A stretch of 64,000 nt of DNA from Candidatus Kuenenia stuttgartensis (GCA_945891385.1 CAMDDJ010000009.1:1-64000), one strand, 5' to 3'. Numbered from the stretch's first letter, positions 46,316-55,891 are shown. Notes: generated from the sequence alone by a model not told the origin. Numbers and translations: made by a program.

Positions 46316-47410
46316 ATGCCCCCGGTCGCACTGCTTCAGCCTTTCCCGCTTCACGACCTCACCCTGCCCAACCGCGTCGTGATGGCGCCGCTCACCCGAG
46401 GCCGGGCGGGGCCGACCCGAATCCCGAACCAGGTCATGGCGGAGTACTACGCGCAGCGGGCCGAAGCCGGCCTGATCATCTCCGAGGCCACCACCATATC
46501 CGAGCAGGCCAACGGCTGGCTCGAGTCGCCCGGCATCTACACCGACGCCATGGTCGAGGGCTGGAAGGGCGTGACGGCCGCGGTGCATCGCGCCTGCGGC
46601 CGGATTTTCCTCCAGCTCTGGCACATGGGCCGGGCCTCTCACAGTGACTTCCATGACGGGCGGCTTCCCGTGTCGGCCTCCGCGGTGAAGATCGAAGGCG
46701 ATGGCATCCACACGCCGCTGGGGAAGAAGTCCTACGAGGTGCCCCGGGCCCTCGAGACCTGGGAGGTTCCCGGCGTGGTGGCCGACTATGGCCGGGCGTC
46801 GGCCCGGGCCCGCGAGGCCGGCTTCGATGGCGTCGAGATCCACGCGGCCAACGGTTACCTGATCGATCAGTTTCTTCAGTCGAAGACCAACCATCGCACC
46901 GACGACTATGGCGGGAGCATCGAGAAGCGGTCGCGGTTCCTCAAGGACGTGGTCGAGGCGGTCGTAGCCGAGTGGCCGGCCGGCCGGGTGGGCGTGCGGA
47001 TCGCGCCGAACGGCGTGTTCAACGACATGGGGTCGCCCAACTACCGAGAGCAGTTTCTGCACGTCGCCGGCCTGCTCGACCGGTATCCGCTCGCCTACCT
47101 CCATGTGATGGACGGGCTGGCCTTCGGCTTCCACAAGCTCGGTGAGCCGATGACGCTGGCCGAGTTTCGGCAGGTGTTTCGCGGCCCGCTGATGGGCAAC
47201 TGCGGCTACGACGTCGCCACCGCCGAGCGGGCCGTGCTGGCTGGAGAGGCGGATCTGATCGCCTTCGGGCGGCCATTCATCTCCAATCCCGATCTCGTCG
47301 AACGATTCCGGAAGGGCTGGCCACTCGCCGAGCCGGCCGAGATGAGCAGCTGGTATTCGCCGACCGGCCCCCGGGGCTACACCGACTTCCCCGCCTACGC
47401 GCCGGTTTGA
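46316..47410 (+). CDS. Old Yellow Enzyme family NAD(P)H:flavin oxidoreductase
   Basis: The 364-aa FMN enzyme has the family order: LPNRVVMAPLTRGRA, the FMN-contacting QLWHMGRAS, the HAANGYLIDQFLQ motif with the substrate-binding His and Asn, then RSRFLKDVVEAV and the phosphate-binding FGRPFISNPDLVERF. It is closest in layout to the alkene reductase/N-ethylmaleimide reductase group, which reduces activated alkenes and nitro compounds. The natural substrate is unknown. The gene stands alone between the divergent zinc-ribbon gene and the PHP hydrolase gene, 83 bases upstream of the latter. Confidence 0.95.
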   Translation: MPPVALLQPFPLHDLTLPNRVVMAPLTRGRAGPTRIPNQVMAEYYAQRAEAGLIISEATTISEQANGWLESPGIYTDAMVEGWKGVTAAVHRACGRIFLQLWHMGRASHSDFHDGRLPVSASAVKIEGDGIHTPLGKKSYEVPRALETWEVPGVVADYGRASARAREAGFDGVEIHAANGYLIDQFLQSKTNHRTDDYGGSIEKRSRFLKDVVEAVVAEWPAGRVGVRIAPNGVFNDMGSPNYREQFLHVAGLLDRYPLAYLHVMDGLAFGFHKLGEPMTLAEFRQVFRGPLMGNCGYDVATAERAVLAGEADLIAFGRPFISNPDLVERFRKGWPLAEPAEMSSWYSPTGPRGYTDFPAYAPV

Positions 47411-47493
47411 ACCGGCCCCGGGCCTCCTCATCGTTTGCTCATCGTCTTCGCCCAGACTCTCGCCGGGTTCGTTCTCTGCACTGGAGGTTTTCG

Positions 47494-50154
47494 ATGGTCG
47501 TGCGATGCGCCTTGGTGGTGGTGTCCGTGTTGGTGTTCAGCGTCGGCCGTGCTGCGGATGTGCTGACGATCACGGCCGAGAATGCCGCGACGATTGCTCC
47601 CGCAGGCAAGGAGGCGGACTGGATCTACGGCGACTACGTGCTTCGCAACGACCGGATCGTCGCGGTGATCGGTCGGCCCGTGGCCACCCGTCATGCCAAC
47701 ATGACGGTGCGGAACGTCGGCGGCTGCGTGATCGACCTGACGGCACGGAGCCGGCCAAACGATCAGCTCAGCTGCTATTACCCAGCGGCGGGTGCAGCGG
47801 CCTTCCGCTCCGCGGCCGCGGCCGCCACCGACGCCACGACCGGCGGGCTGACCATGGTGCCGGCGGCGGCCGACGGCGACCTGTTCGCCCAGGGAGCCCG
47901 GGTGAGGCTCGACTGTGCCTCCGAACCCACGACCGGCAAGCCGCGGGTCGCCGTCTCCTATGAGCTCGCCGACGGTGACGATCATGTCACCGTCACCACC
48001 ACATGGTCGAATCCGACCGCCGGGCCGCTCCGCGTCGACCTGGCCGATCGCGTCAGGGCCGACCGCACCTTCAAGGCGGTGATCGATGCCGCCGCCAACG
48101 TCGTCTGGTGGGACGACGAGTGGTTTGGCCAGACCTTTGCGATCCTGCCGAGTGAGGCCCGGATCCGCGGAGGCGATCTGCAGTCGCTGAAGCCTGTGCC
48201 CGATCGCGATCCGATCGGTTTCGAGCCGGCGTCCGGACCGAGAGAGGAACTGCCCGCGGGTGGTTCGATCACGCTCGTGCGGCGGATCGTCGCGGCACCG
48301 AGCCTGCTGGCCGCCCGGGGCATGGCGGCGAAGCTCGGGGGCCGCGACACGGTCGGAGTGGAATTGAGCGTTCGCGATGCAGCCGGCCCGGTGCCCGGGG
48401 CGGTCGTCTCCATGCAGGATGGGGCTGGGGCCCGCTACGGTGCTGGCCGGACGGACGCCGCCGGCCGGCTGGCGTTCGCCCTCCCCCGTGAATCAGCCGG
48501 GTGGACCTGCACCGCCTCCGAGGGTGCCCGCGGTGCGGTCGAGCAGCCGCTCACGGTCGAGCCGGCCGCCGCCACTGTCTCGCGCACGCTCGAGTTGCCC
48601 CGGCCCGGCTTCGTGGTGGCGGAGATCAGCGACGAAGCCGGCGGCCCGATCCCCTGCAAGGTGCAGTTTCGCGGCCGCGGCTGTCCCGACCCTGAGTTCG
48701 CCCCCGACAGTGCCGACACGGCGGTTCGCAACCTCGTCTACTCGGCTGACGGCCGGTTTCGCCAGGAGATCGCTCCCGGCACCTACGACGTGCTCGTCAG
48801 CTTTGGGCCGGAGTACGACGTGGTGACCACCGAGGTCACCGTCGCACGCGATGCCGAGGCCCGGCTGGCCGCCCGGTTGGTCCGCTCCGTGGACACGAAG
48901 GGCTGGATCAGCAGCGATTTCCACAGCCACTCCACCCCCTCCGGCGACAACACCTGCAGCCAGCTCGGCCGGGTGCAGAATCTGCTCTGCGAGCACATCG
49001 AGTTCGCCCCCTGCACGGAACACAACCGGATTTCGACCTACGAGCCGCACCTCGCGCGGCTCGGTGCCTCGCACCTGATGGCCACCTGCAGCGGCATGGA
49101 GCTCACCGGGTCACTCTTGCCGGTCAATCACCAGAATGCCTTCCCGCTCGTCGAGCATCCGCACACCCAGGATGGTGGTGGGCCGATCGTGAACAACGAC
49201 AATCCTGTTGCCCAGATCGAGCGGCTCGCCCTCTGGGACGACGGTGCCAGCAAGGTGGTGCAGATGAACCATCCCAACCTCGTGCAGGTGCTCGGTGATC
49301 GCGACACCGACGGCACTCCCGACGCCGGGTTCGAGCCGATGCTCGGCTTCGTCGATGTGATCGAGGTGCATCCCTTGGAAGAGATCTTCACGCCCGCGGC
49401 CATCGACGGCGATCCGCGGAAGCGGACCCACACCGTGTTCCGCTGGCTCCAGTTGCTCAACCTCGGCTATCGGATCCCGGGCGTGGTCAACACCGACGCC
49501 CACTACGCCTTCCACGGCTCCGGCTGGCTGAGAAACTACATTGCCAGCCCCACCGACGACCCGGCCGAGATCCGTGTCGACGACGTCGTCAAGGCCTCCG
49601 AGGCAGGCCGGGTCGTGATGACCAGCGGCCCATTTCTGGAGGTCACGGCGCAGGCCGACGGGGCAGGGGAGGCCGGTCCGGGCGAATCGCTGGCGGCTGC
49701 CGACGGCCGGGTCGCGCTCCGGGTGAAGGTGCAGTGTCCGAACTGGTTCGACGTCGATCGGGTGCAGGTGTTCGTGAACGGCCGTCCCGAGCCCGCCCTG
49801 AACTTCACCCGCCGCGATCATGGTGAACTCTTCTCCCGTGACGTGGTGCGGTTCGAACATACGATTCCCGTACGGCTCGAGACCGACGCCCACCTTGTGG
49901 TGGCGACGGTCGGCGAGGGGTCGGGGCTGGGCGTCGTGATGGGGCCCGACAACGCGGAGAAGAAGCCGATCGCCGTCGCCAACCCGATCTTCGTCGACGT
50001 CGATGGCGGTGGCTTCCGGGCGAACGGCGATCTGCTCGGCGTACCACTGCCGCATCAGAAGGAGCCGACGGGCCAGCACCACCACCATGATCACGACCAC
50101 GACGATCATGGCCATGCCGTGGGCGAGCCAACGGGTGTCAGCGACGCCCGCTGA
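47494..50154 (+). CDS. exported CehA/McbA-type PHP metallohydrolase
   Basis: The ATG at 47494 has GGAGG upstream and gives 886 aa with a signal peptide (MVVRCALVVVSVLVFSVGRA). Two beta-rich regions, the second Ig-like (residues 270-430), precede the PHP domain. In the PHP domain, WISSDFHSHSTPSGDN, FAPCTEHNRIS, QMNHPN, VIEVHP and VNTDAHY provide metal-binding His and Asp. CehA/McbA-type enzymes hydrolyse carbamates and phosphate or carboxylic esters; the substrate here is unknown. The tail GQHHHHDHDHDDHGHAVGE is extremely His/Asp-rich and likely binds metal. The small exported gene at 50287 follows. Confidence 0.85.
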   Translation: MVVRCALVVVSVLVFSVGRAADVLTITAENAATIAPAGKEADWIYGDYVLRNDRIVAVIGRPVATRHANMTVRNVGGCVIDLTARSRPNDQLSCYYPAAGAAAFRSAAAAATDATTGGLTMVPAAADGDLFAQGARVRLDCASEPTTGKPRVAVSYELADGDDHVTVTTTWSNPTAGPLRVDLADRVRADRTFKAVIDAAANVVWWDDEWFGQTFAILPSEARIRGGDLQSLKPVPDRDPIGFEPASGPREELPAGGSITLVRRIVAAPSLLAARGMAAKLGGRDTVGVELSVRDAAGPVPGAVVSMQDGAGARYGAGRTDAAGRLAFALPRESAGWTCTASEGARGAVEQPLTVEPAAATVSRTLELPRPGFVVAEISDEAGGPIPCKVQFRGRGCPDPEFAPDSADTAVRNLVYSADGRFRQEIAPGTYDVLVSFGPEYDVVTTEVTVARDAEARLAARLVRSVDTKGWISSDFHSHSTPSGDNTCSQLGRVQNLLCEHIEFAPCTEHNRISTYEPHLARLGASHLMATCSGMELTGSLLPVNHQNAFPLVEHPHTQDGGGPIVNNDNPVAQIERLALWDDGASKVVQMNHPNLVQVLGDRDTDGTPDAGFEPMLGFVDVIEVHPLEEIFTPAAIDGDPRKRTHTVFRWLQLLNLGYRIPGVVNTDAHYAFHGSGWLRNYIASPTDDPAEIRVDDVVKASEAGRVVMTSGPFLEVTAQADGAGEAGPGESLAAADGRVALRVKVQCPNWFDVDRVQVFVNGRPEPALNFTRRDHGELFSRDVVRFEHTIPVRLETDAHLVVATVGEGSGLGVVMGPDNAEKKPIAVANPIFVDVDGGGFRANGDLLGVPLPHQKEPTGQHHHHDHDHDDHGHAVGEPTGVSDAR

Positions 50155-50286
50155 CGGTGGTCCGGGGCGGTCCGCTCACAGCGGTTGAATCGGTTGGGGC
50201 AGCGGTGGCGGGTCGCCTCGCCCCGGTGGGCTTCCGTTTCCGAAGAGAGGCGGGAAGCCCGCGAATGGTCCGCGGACTGCCGGGAG

Positions 50287-50904
50287 ATGTGTGGCGTGGC
50301 GAGAGTGCACTCGTGGCTGGTGATCGCGGCTGTCGCTGCCGCCACGGCTTCCGCGACGACTGCGGCCGACGTCGTTTCCGCCCCGGCGGCCCGAGTGAAG
50401 GCCGCCGACACCGCCCCCGACCGTGATGCGGGGCGTGACCGCGGCCGACTCTACCGCTACGATCCGCTCGATGGCTCCCTGGTGGTCGTTCCGCCGGTGG
50501 AGCTGAAGCCGGGCGGCATCTACAACCGGTTCGACACCGCCCGAGGCCGGTGGGTCTGGAGCAAGGCGGCCGCCGATGGCTCGCTCCGCTATGCCATCGG
50601 GCCGGGATCGGTGCAGCCGGTGCGATTGTTTGACATGCGGGGCAGCCAGGCCGAACAGCGGCGGGCCCTCGAGAAACGGGCCCCGGAACTGGCCCGGCTC
50701 CTTTCGATTCAGGGAGTTCGACCGACGCTGAAACTCGACGAGCAAGGGCAGTGGCTGCTCGGGCCGACGCCCCACGTGTCGAGCGTGTTCGACGAGGCGA
50801 CCGGCGAGCGCTGGGAGTGGCACTCGGATGCCCCAAGTGCCGTCATCCACAGTTGTGGCCGCCAGTGGGCGTATGCCGACGGTGGCTATCTGCCGATCCG
50901 CTGA
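50287..50904 (+). CDS. exported protein of unknown function
   Basis: The ATG at 50287 gives 205 aa, with signal peptide VHSWLVIAAVAAATASATTAADV. The rest reads RGRLYRYDPLDGSLVVVPPVELKPGGIYNRFDTARGRWVWSKAAADGSLRYAIGPGSVQP, with aromatic and Gly-rich turns, and ends GRQWAYADGGYLPIR. It has no motif I recognise and is probably a secreted beta-rich protein. Starts upstream in the track lack a signal. The Gfo/Idh gene converges on it with a 39-base gap. Confidence 0.65.
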   Translation: MCGVARVHSWLVIAAVAAATASATTAADVVSAPAARVKAADTAPDRDAGRDRGRLYRYDPLDGSLVVVPPVELKPGGIYNRFDTARGRWVWSKAAADGSLRYAIGPGSVQPVRLFDMRGSQAEQRRALEKRAPELARLLSIQGVRPTLKLDEQGQWLLGPTPHVSSVFDEATGERWEWHSDAPSAVIHSCGRQWAYADGGYLPIR

Positions 50905-50943
50905 CACGGCGTTCCGCTGAATCGGTCCGTGGCGGTCGGCCAC

Positions 50944-52641
50944 TCAGACCGTGTACAGGTCGCGCTTGACGTCGGGGGCGATGCCTTCGGGAGTGACGTC
51001 GCTTGAGATGTCGAACCACTCCTTCTGAAATTCGATCCTCGGCTGCGTGCCTGGGTTGGCAAGGGCCATGTTGCTCACCAACGCGATCACGGCGTCGGCG
51101 ATTGCCACCTCGGGCTTGCATCGGGGCTGGTTCTCGGGCGATGGGTTGCGGATGCACCAGGCCCAGTGCTCGAGTTCTTCCGTGTAGCCGCGGGAGGGAG
51201 GGCCGTCGCCGCCTCCCGCCTTGCCGGAGGCCACCGCGGGGCCCGCGCCGCTCTCCGTCGTGTCGAGGGTGGGGCCGCCATCCTTGCCAGTGGCCACCGT
51301 GACCCGCGTGTCGCGGGCCGAGTCCTTGTAGAGCATCACTTCCTGCTCCTGCTCCAGGATCAGGGTGCCCTTCGTGCCCATCACCACCTCGCCGTAGCCG
51401 CCGAAGCCGTTGCCGTTGATCGAGGAGTATGTCACGACGATCTTCTTGTTCGGGTCGGCCACCTCGCCTGCCTCGTCGTAGTAGCCGGGGGCGGGGTACT
51501 CGTACATGCAGTAGACATGGTCGTCGATCTCGCGGTCAGCCGGAAAGATGCTGCGGTTGCCGACCGCCGTCACCGTGAGCGGCTTGACCTTCTTGCCCTG
51601 GCCGTGCATCGCCGACACGAAGATGCCGGCCGCGTCGAGCTGATGGCTGCCGAGTTCGGCCATCAGGCCGCCGCCGGTCCGCTGCCAGAGCCGCCAGCGG
51701 ATCAGTTCCTCGAGCGGTGTGCGGCTGGAGCCGTCACCGAGCGTCTTCGACGTGTAGCCATACTTCCCCGCATCGACATCAGCGTCGAGGATCTGTGCCT
51801 CGATCTGGGCCACCCGCTTTCGCGTGGCGTCGATCTCGGAAGGCTTGGCCGTTTCGAGCTTTTTCCGCCACGACGCGAGTTCCTTCGCAATCTTTTCGTC
51901 GCCCGGCATCGGTGGCTTCCAGGAGTCCTTGCCCGGGAGGTTGCCCCGGTGCCACTGGGCCCGGATCGAATGGAGGTCGCCGATCAGCCCGGCCGTGCCG
52001 ATGGTGTGGACGGCGTTGTCGTAGAGGATGCTGTAGTGACGTTGGTGGCCGGTGGCCAGGAGCTTACCGGTCTCCCGCGAGACCCGGCCCATCTCCTTGC
52101 ACTCGTGGATGCTGTGCCCCATCAGTTTTTCGGTGAGCACGTGCTTGCCGGCCCGCATCGCCTTGATCGCGGCCGGGGCGTGGAGGTGGAGCGGCAGGGC
52201 GATGATCACCGCCTCGACGTCGTCGTTTGCCAGCAGATCCTCGTAGGCCTCGTAGACCTTGACCTGCTGCCGGGCGGCGTCCTCCGTCTTCCAGCCATAC
52301 TTCGCCATCAGCCCTGGGCGGGCCGTGGTGGCGCTCGGGCTCGAAGCATCGCCGTGGAAGGCCCGGAACCGGTTGTAGGGCCGGATATCGGCGATCGCCA
52401 CCACACTCAGGTAGTCGGGGTTGAGGGCGCCGATCAACACACTCCCCTCGTCGCCGGTGCCGATCACGCCCACGCGGAGCGGATCGCCCACGCTCTTGCC
52501 GTAGCCGAAGTAGAGCGAGCCCAGGCCCGCCCCCGCCGCCACTCCCGCGGTCACGCCCGCGAGGAAGTCGCGGCGGGTGATGCTCACGGCGTCGGCAAAG
52601 TTCTCCTTGCCGATCTGCTTCTGCTGTTCGGAGAGATTCAT
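50944..52641 (-). CDS. Gfo/Idh/MocA family oxidoreductase with TAT signal
   Basis: The 565-aa protein carries a twin-arginine signal (ITRRDFLAGVTAGVAAGAGLGSLYFG) near residues 20-45. The Rossmann domain begins LRVGVIGTGDEGSVL. The NAD-binding acid follows in VVAIADIRPYN. The conserved EKP-like stretch is HVLTEKLMGHSIHECKEM, and GHQRHYS lies further on. The C-terminal part includes a dimer-type sheet with QEQEVMLYKD. Such enzymes oxidise or reduce sugars and inositols; planctomycetes have many exported copies of unknown specificity. The length is about 150 residues more than minimal family members. Confidence 0.92.
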   Translation of the reverse strand: MNLSEQQKQIGKENFADAVSITRRDFLAGVTAGVAAGAGLGSLYFGYGKSVGDPLRVGVIGTGDEGSVLIGALNPDYLSVVAIADIRPYNRFRAFHGDASSPSATTARPGLMAKYGWKTEDAARQQVKVYEAYEDLLANDDVEAVIIALPLHLHAPAAIKAMRAGKHVLTEKLMGHSIHECKEMGRVSRETGKLLATGHQRHYSILYDNAVHTIGTAGLIGDLHSIRAQWHRGNLPGKDSWKPPMPGDEKIAKELASWRKKLETAKPSEIDATRKRVAQIEAQILDADVDAGKYGYTSKTLGDGSSRTPLEELIRWRLWQRTGGGLMAELGSHQLDAAGIFVSAMHGQGKKVKPLTVTAVGNRSIFPADREIDDHVYCMYEYPAPGYYDEAGEVADPNKKIVVTYSSINGNGFGGYGEVVMGTKGTLILEQEQEVMLYKDSARDTRVTVATGKDGGPTLDTTESGAGPAVASGKAGGGDGPPSRGYTEELEHWAWCIRNPSPENQPRCKPEVAIADAVIALVSNMALANPGTQPRIEFQKEWFDISSDVTPEGIAPDVKRDLYTV

Positions 52642-52684
52642 GGAGTGACCTCGGGCTGCGCTTGAAAGAGGATCTGAGGCTTGG

Positions 52685-53617
52685 TCAAGGGTTGCTGCAA
52701 TCAGTCCGCGACCCGCAGCAGCGGGAGAGCGGACACCACGAGCGGAGGAAGTAATCGATGCCGGACCAGCCGCCGGTCGGCAGGGCGGCGATCACGAACA
52801 GGGCGGCGATCTCGACCCATTGGTCGTACGTCGCCTGCGCGCCAGGCACCCAGAAGGGCTGCGAGGCAACGACGGAGGCCAGAAAGCAGATGCCGCCGAC
52901 CGCGTTGAACTTGGTGAGCAAGCCGAGGACGAGGCAGCCGCCGATCGTAACGAGCGACCAACTGACGAACCGGTCGGCCCTCCAGAGAGCCGATGGCGGC
53001 GTGGCGGCGGCGATGCGCCGTCGCTCGGCTGCCGCGAGCGGTTCGTCCCAGGCCGCTTCGAGCCGCGCGCCGATCGCTGCAGCCTCGGCCATCCAACCTG
53101 CGGCCTGCCGGTCGAGTTCCCGCCGCTTCTTGGCCACGCGATCCCGTTCGAAGGGCACCTCGGCGGCCACCGGCCGGGATGCCTTGTCCGCGAGCCGCAC
53201 CACTTCGAGCCGGTATTCCTCAAGGTCTGTGCGGATGCCGCGCAGCCAGGCCGCGAGCTCATTCTCGGCCGTCTTGGCAGCTCCCTCGGCAGCCTTGAGC
53301 GCCTCGGGAGCAAGCGGCACGGTCTTGGCCCGGGCCGAGAGTCGTTGCTGCCAGCCGGCCGTCACGCTCTTCTCCCAGGCTGCGATCGCCTCAGCGGCGG
53401 TTCGCCGGTCCGCGGCGGCCAGCGTGGCCGACCAGTCGCCCGTCTGCGGCAGATCCGCCCGAAAACGGTCGGCCAGCGGACCGACTGCCGCTTTGCGGAA
53501 GCCCGCGCTCGACCATTCCGGATCGCGGAGATGGTTCATCCCTTCAAGAAAGAAATGCAGGCCGACGACGATCCGCAGAAATGCGAGCGCGACGAGGGCG
53601 AGGAGAGAGTTCCGCAT
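52685..53617 (-). CDS. DoxX-like membrane protein with large hydrophilic insertion
   Basis: The start at 53617 (MRNSLLALVALAFLRIVVGLHFFLEGMNHL) gives 310 aa; the track ORF adds a spurious tail. The N-terminal helix and the last three helices (SWSLVTIGGCLVLGLLTKFNAVGGICFLASVVA, WVEIAALFVIAAL) match the DoxX/quinol-oxidase-subunit-like family. Between the first and second helix lies about 190 residues of charged coiled-coil-like sequence (LSARAKTVPLAPEALKAAEGAAKTAENELAAWLRGIR), which is not part of a usual DoxX of 130-150 aa. Its role is unknown. Confidence 0.7.
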   Translation of the reverse strand: MRNSLLALVALAFLRIVVGLHFFLEGMNHLRDPEWSSAGFRKAAVGPLADRFRADLPQTGDWSATLAAADRRTAAEAIAAWEKSVTAGWQQRLSARAKTVPLAPEALKAAEGAAKTAENELAAWLRGIRTDLEEYRLEVVRLADKASRPVAAEVPFERDRVAKKRRELDRQAAGWMAEAAAIGARLEAAWDEPLAAAERRRIAAATPPSALWRADRFVSWSLVTIGGCLVLGLLTKFNAVGGICFLASVVASQPFWVPGAQATYDQWVEIAALFVIAALPTGGWSGIDYFLRSWCPLSRCCGSRTDCSNP

Positions 53618-53753
53618 CGAATCGACAGACTTTCCACGGAGGGTGGAGGGGTACGTCCCAAGCCCTCCAGTAAAGCCGGGATTCCGCCAGCTGGCAAGCG
53701 ATGGGGTGCGGGCTTGCCAGGCAGGGCCGTCACCTGCGAGAACCGAGGCCACC

Positions 53754-54737
53754 ATGCGCATTGTCCTTTGCTATCCAGTCGAGCCCCGCCATGTCGCCGA
53801 GATCGCGGCGGTGGCGCCGGCCGCCGAGATCGTCGATGCCGGGCAGGAGAGGGTGGCAGACGAGCTGCCCGAGGCCGACCTCTTCTGTGGCCACCCCAAA
53901 GTGCCCGTCCCCTGGGAGAGGGTCGTCAGCCGCGGAAGGCTCCGTTGGGTCCAGTCGTCGGCTGCCGGGCTCGACCACTGCCTTGTGCCGGCCGTGATCG
54001 ATTCCGACGTGATCGTCACGAGTGCTTCGGGGGTGTTGGCTGACCAGGTGTCGGAACATGCCGTCGGCCTGGCGATCGCCTGCACCCGCCGGCTGCCGCT
54101 GTTCCTGGCCCAGCAGGCGGCTCGGGAGTTCGTCCGCCGCCCCACCCGGGATCTCACCGGAGCCACCGTCGGCATCGTCGGTCTTGGGGGCGTCGGCCGA
54201 CGCCTGGCCCAGGTGCTCGCGCCGTTTCGCGTGCGGATTCTCGCCACCGACTGGTTTCCTGTCCGCAAGCCTTCCGAGGTCGAGTTTCTCGGGCCGCCGG
54301 AGGCGCTGCCCGATGTGTTGGCCGAAGTCGACGTCCTCTTTCTCTGCGCGCCCCTCACCGAACACACCCGCGGCATGATCGACGCCGCGGCTCTCGCGCG
54401 GATGAAGCGGGGGAGCATCCTCGTCAACGTGGCTCGCGGCCCGCTCGTCGATGCCGCGGCCCTCGCTGCCGCGCTCGAAAACGGTCAACTCGATTCGGCC
54501 GCAGTTGACGTGACGCCTGAGGAGCCGCCGGCTGCCGATAGTCCCCTCTGGAGGGCGCCCCGGCTGATCATCACGCCCCATGTCGCCGGCCAGAGCGGTC
54601 GACGAATCGATGCGATGACGGAGTTTTTCTGCGATAATCTGCGGAGGTATCAGGAAGGCCGTCCGCTCAAAAACCTGGTGGATAAGCGATTGGGATTTCC
54701 CGAGCCACCAGGCGACGACGCTGCGGGGCGGTCATGA
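53754..54737 (+). CDS. D-2-hydroxyacid dehydrogenase
   Basis: The 327-aa enzyme starts at the ATG at 53754; the 659-aa track ORF runs back over the antisense DoxX-like gene. It has the NAD-binding VGIVGLGGVGRRLAQVLAPF, the ILVNVARGPLVDAAAL segment with the catalytic Arg, the PEEPPA segment with the Glu, and TPHVAGQSGRR with the catalytic His. The family reduces 2-keto acids such as glyoxylate or hydroxypyruvate; the substrate is unknown. The kinase gene follows 28 bases downstream. Confidence 0.93.
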   Translation: MRIVLCYPVEPRHVAEIAAVAPAAEIVDAGQERVADELPEADLFCGHPKVPVPWERVVSRGRLRWVQSSAAGLDHCLVPAVIDSDVIVTSASGVLADQVSEHAVGLAIACTRRLPLFLAQQAAREFVRRPTRDLTGATVGIVGLGGVGRRLAQVLAPFRVRILATDWFPVRKPSEVEFLGPPEALPDVLAEVDVLFLCAPLTEHTRGMIDAAALARMKRGSILVNVARGPLVDAAALAAALENGQLDSAAVDVTPEEPPAADSPLWRAPRLIITPHVAGQSGRRIDAMTEFFCDNLRRYQEGRPLKNLVDKRLGFPEPPGDDAAGRS

Positions 54738-54765
54738 CGAGACTGCGTAGGAACGACCTAGGGCG

Positions 54766-55869
54766 ATGAGCACCACGATCATTCGCGACGAGCAGCCGAC
54801 GATTTCGGCCGCGGGTGATGTTGGGACGCATTGCCCAGAGGAACTCCTCTCCCGCTATTCCGAGATCCTCGGCTCGGGGCGGCTGCATTGGACCGAGTAC
54901 CACACGCTGGCTCGCCGGCTCGGGGCGGGAGGGCAGGGGGTGGTCTACCTGACGATGCGGCGCGGAGCGGGCGATTTCACGCTCCCGGTCGCGCTCAAGA
55001 TCTTCTCGCCGGAACGCTACGAGACCGAAAAACTCTATCTGGAGGCGATGGACCGTATCGCCTCGGTGGCGGCCCGCGTGGCGCAGATCCAGCACGACAA
55101 CCTCCTCGACGTGCAAAACTTCGTCGAGCAGCGGCGAATCCGGATCATGGAAATGGAGTGGATCGACGGCTATGACCTCTCCCGCCTGCTCGCGCCGGAA
55201 ATCCTGGAGCAGACCCGAGCCAGCGTAGACGACGGCCGCTGGACCTACCTCAACAACGTGATCGTGACGGCCGGGCCTCGGCAATCGCGGCTCAAGCCAG
55301 GCGTGGCGATCGCGATCGTGCGGGAATGTCTGGCTGGGCTCGCGGCGCTCCATCGCGAGGGCATCGTGCACGGCGATATCAAGACCTCCAACATCATGGT
55401 CAAACGGACGGGCAACGCGAAGATCATCGACATCGGCTCGGCCCACGCCTGCGACGACCTTCCTCCCACCCGCACCTGCACGCCGGCCTACGCCGCTCCC
55501 GAGGTGCTCGAGGGCCGCGACAACACTCCCCGGAGCGATCTGGCGAGCCTCGGCTACGTGCTGATCGAGATGCTCTCGGGCCAGGCGCCGTTCGCCGGGC
55601 TGCAGTCGTTCCGCGATCTCCTCGAGGCGAAGCGGTCGCTCGTGCACCGGCTGCCGCAGGTGCTGCCCTCGGAGGTCACCTGCAACGAACTCTTGATGGA
55701 CTTCTGCCGTGGCTTGATAGCCCCTGACCCGACCCGGCGGTTTCCCAGCGCCGAGGACGCCGACCACACGAAGGGGGGCGCCGCGAGCTTTCACCGGCAA
55801 CTGATCGTGGGCGGCCTGGCGAGCGAGTACGAAAACGAAATCCGGGCCTGGCTCGACGAACTCGAGTGA
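54766..55869 (+). CDS. Ser/Thr protein kinase with altered catalytic motifs
   Basis: The 367-aa protein has a kinase fold: LGAGGQGVVYLTM (Gly loop), VALKIF (ATP lysine), HGDIKTSNIMV (catalytic loop), IIDIGSA and PAYAAPEVLEG. The loop reads HGD instead of HRD, and the metal motif reads DIG instead of DFG. The key Asp residues remain, so activity is possible but regulation by activation-loop phosphorylation would be unusual, because the Arg of HRD is missing. No membrane helix is present; the protein seems cytoplasmic. The end contains a short C-terminal helix (ASEYENEIRAWLDELE). Confidence 0.9.
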   Translation: MSTTIIRDEQPTISAAGDVGTHCPEELLSRYSEILGSGRLHWTEYHTLARRLGAGGQGVVYLTMRRGAGDFTLPVALKIFSPERYETEKLYLEAMDRIASVAARVAQIQHDNLLDVQNFVEQRRIRIMEMEWIDGYDLSRLLAPEILEQTRASVDDGRWTYLNNVIVTAGPRQSRLKPGVAIAIVRECLAGLAALHREGIVHGDIKTSNIMVKRTGNAKIIDIGSAHACDDLPPTRTCTPAYAAPEVLEGRDNTPRSDLASLGYVLIEMLSGQAPFAGLQSFRDLLEAKRSLVHRLPQVLPSEVTCNELLMDFCRGLIAPDPTRRFPSAEDADHTKGGAASFHRQLIVGGLASEYENEIRAWLDELE

Positions 55870-55891
55870 CCGGCTTCCACGTTTGACCCGA

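Noticed and set aside
45956-47431. 491-aa minus-strand ORF over the reductase gene
   Set aside because: The Old Yellow Enzyme motifs lie in the plus strand. Only the first 270 bases of the interval (45956-46225), which encode the zinc-ribbon protein, are supported.
52758-53753. N-terminal extension of the hydroxyacid dehydrogenase ORF
   Set aside because: It overlaps the DoxX-like gene in antisense, and the extension has no domain. The ATG at 53754 starts directly before the Rossmann-type enzyme.
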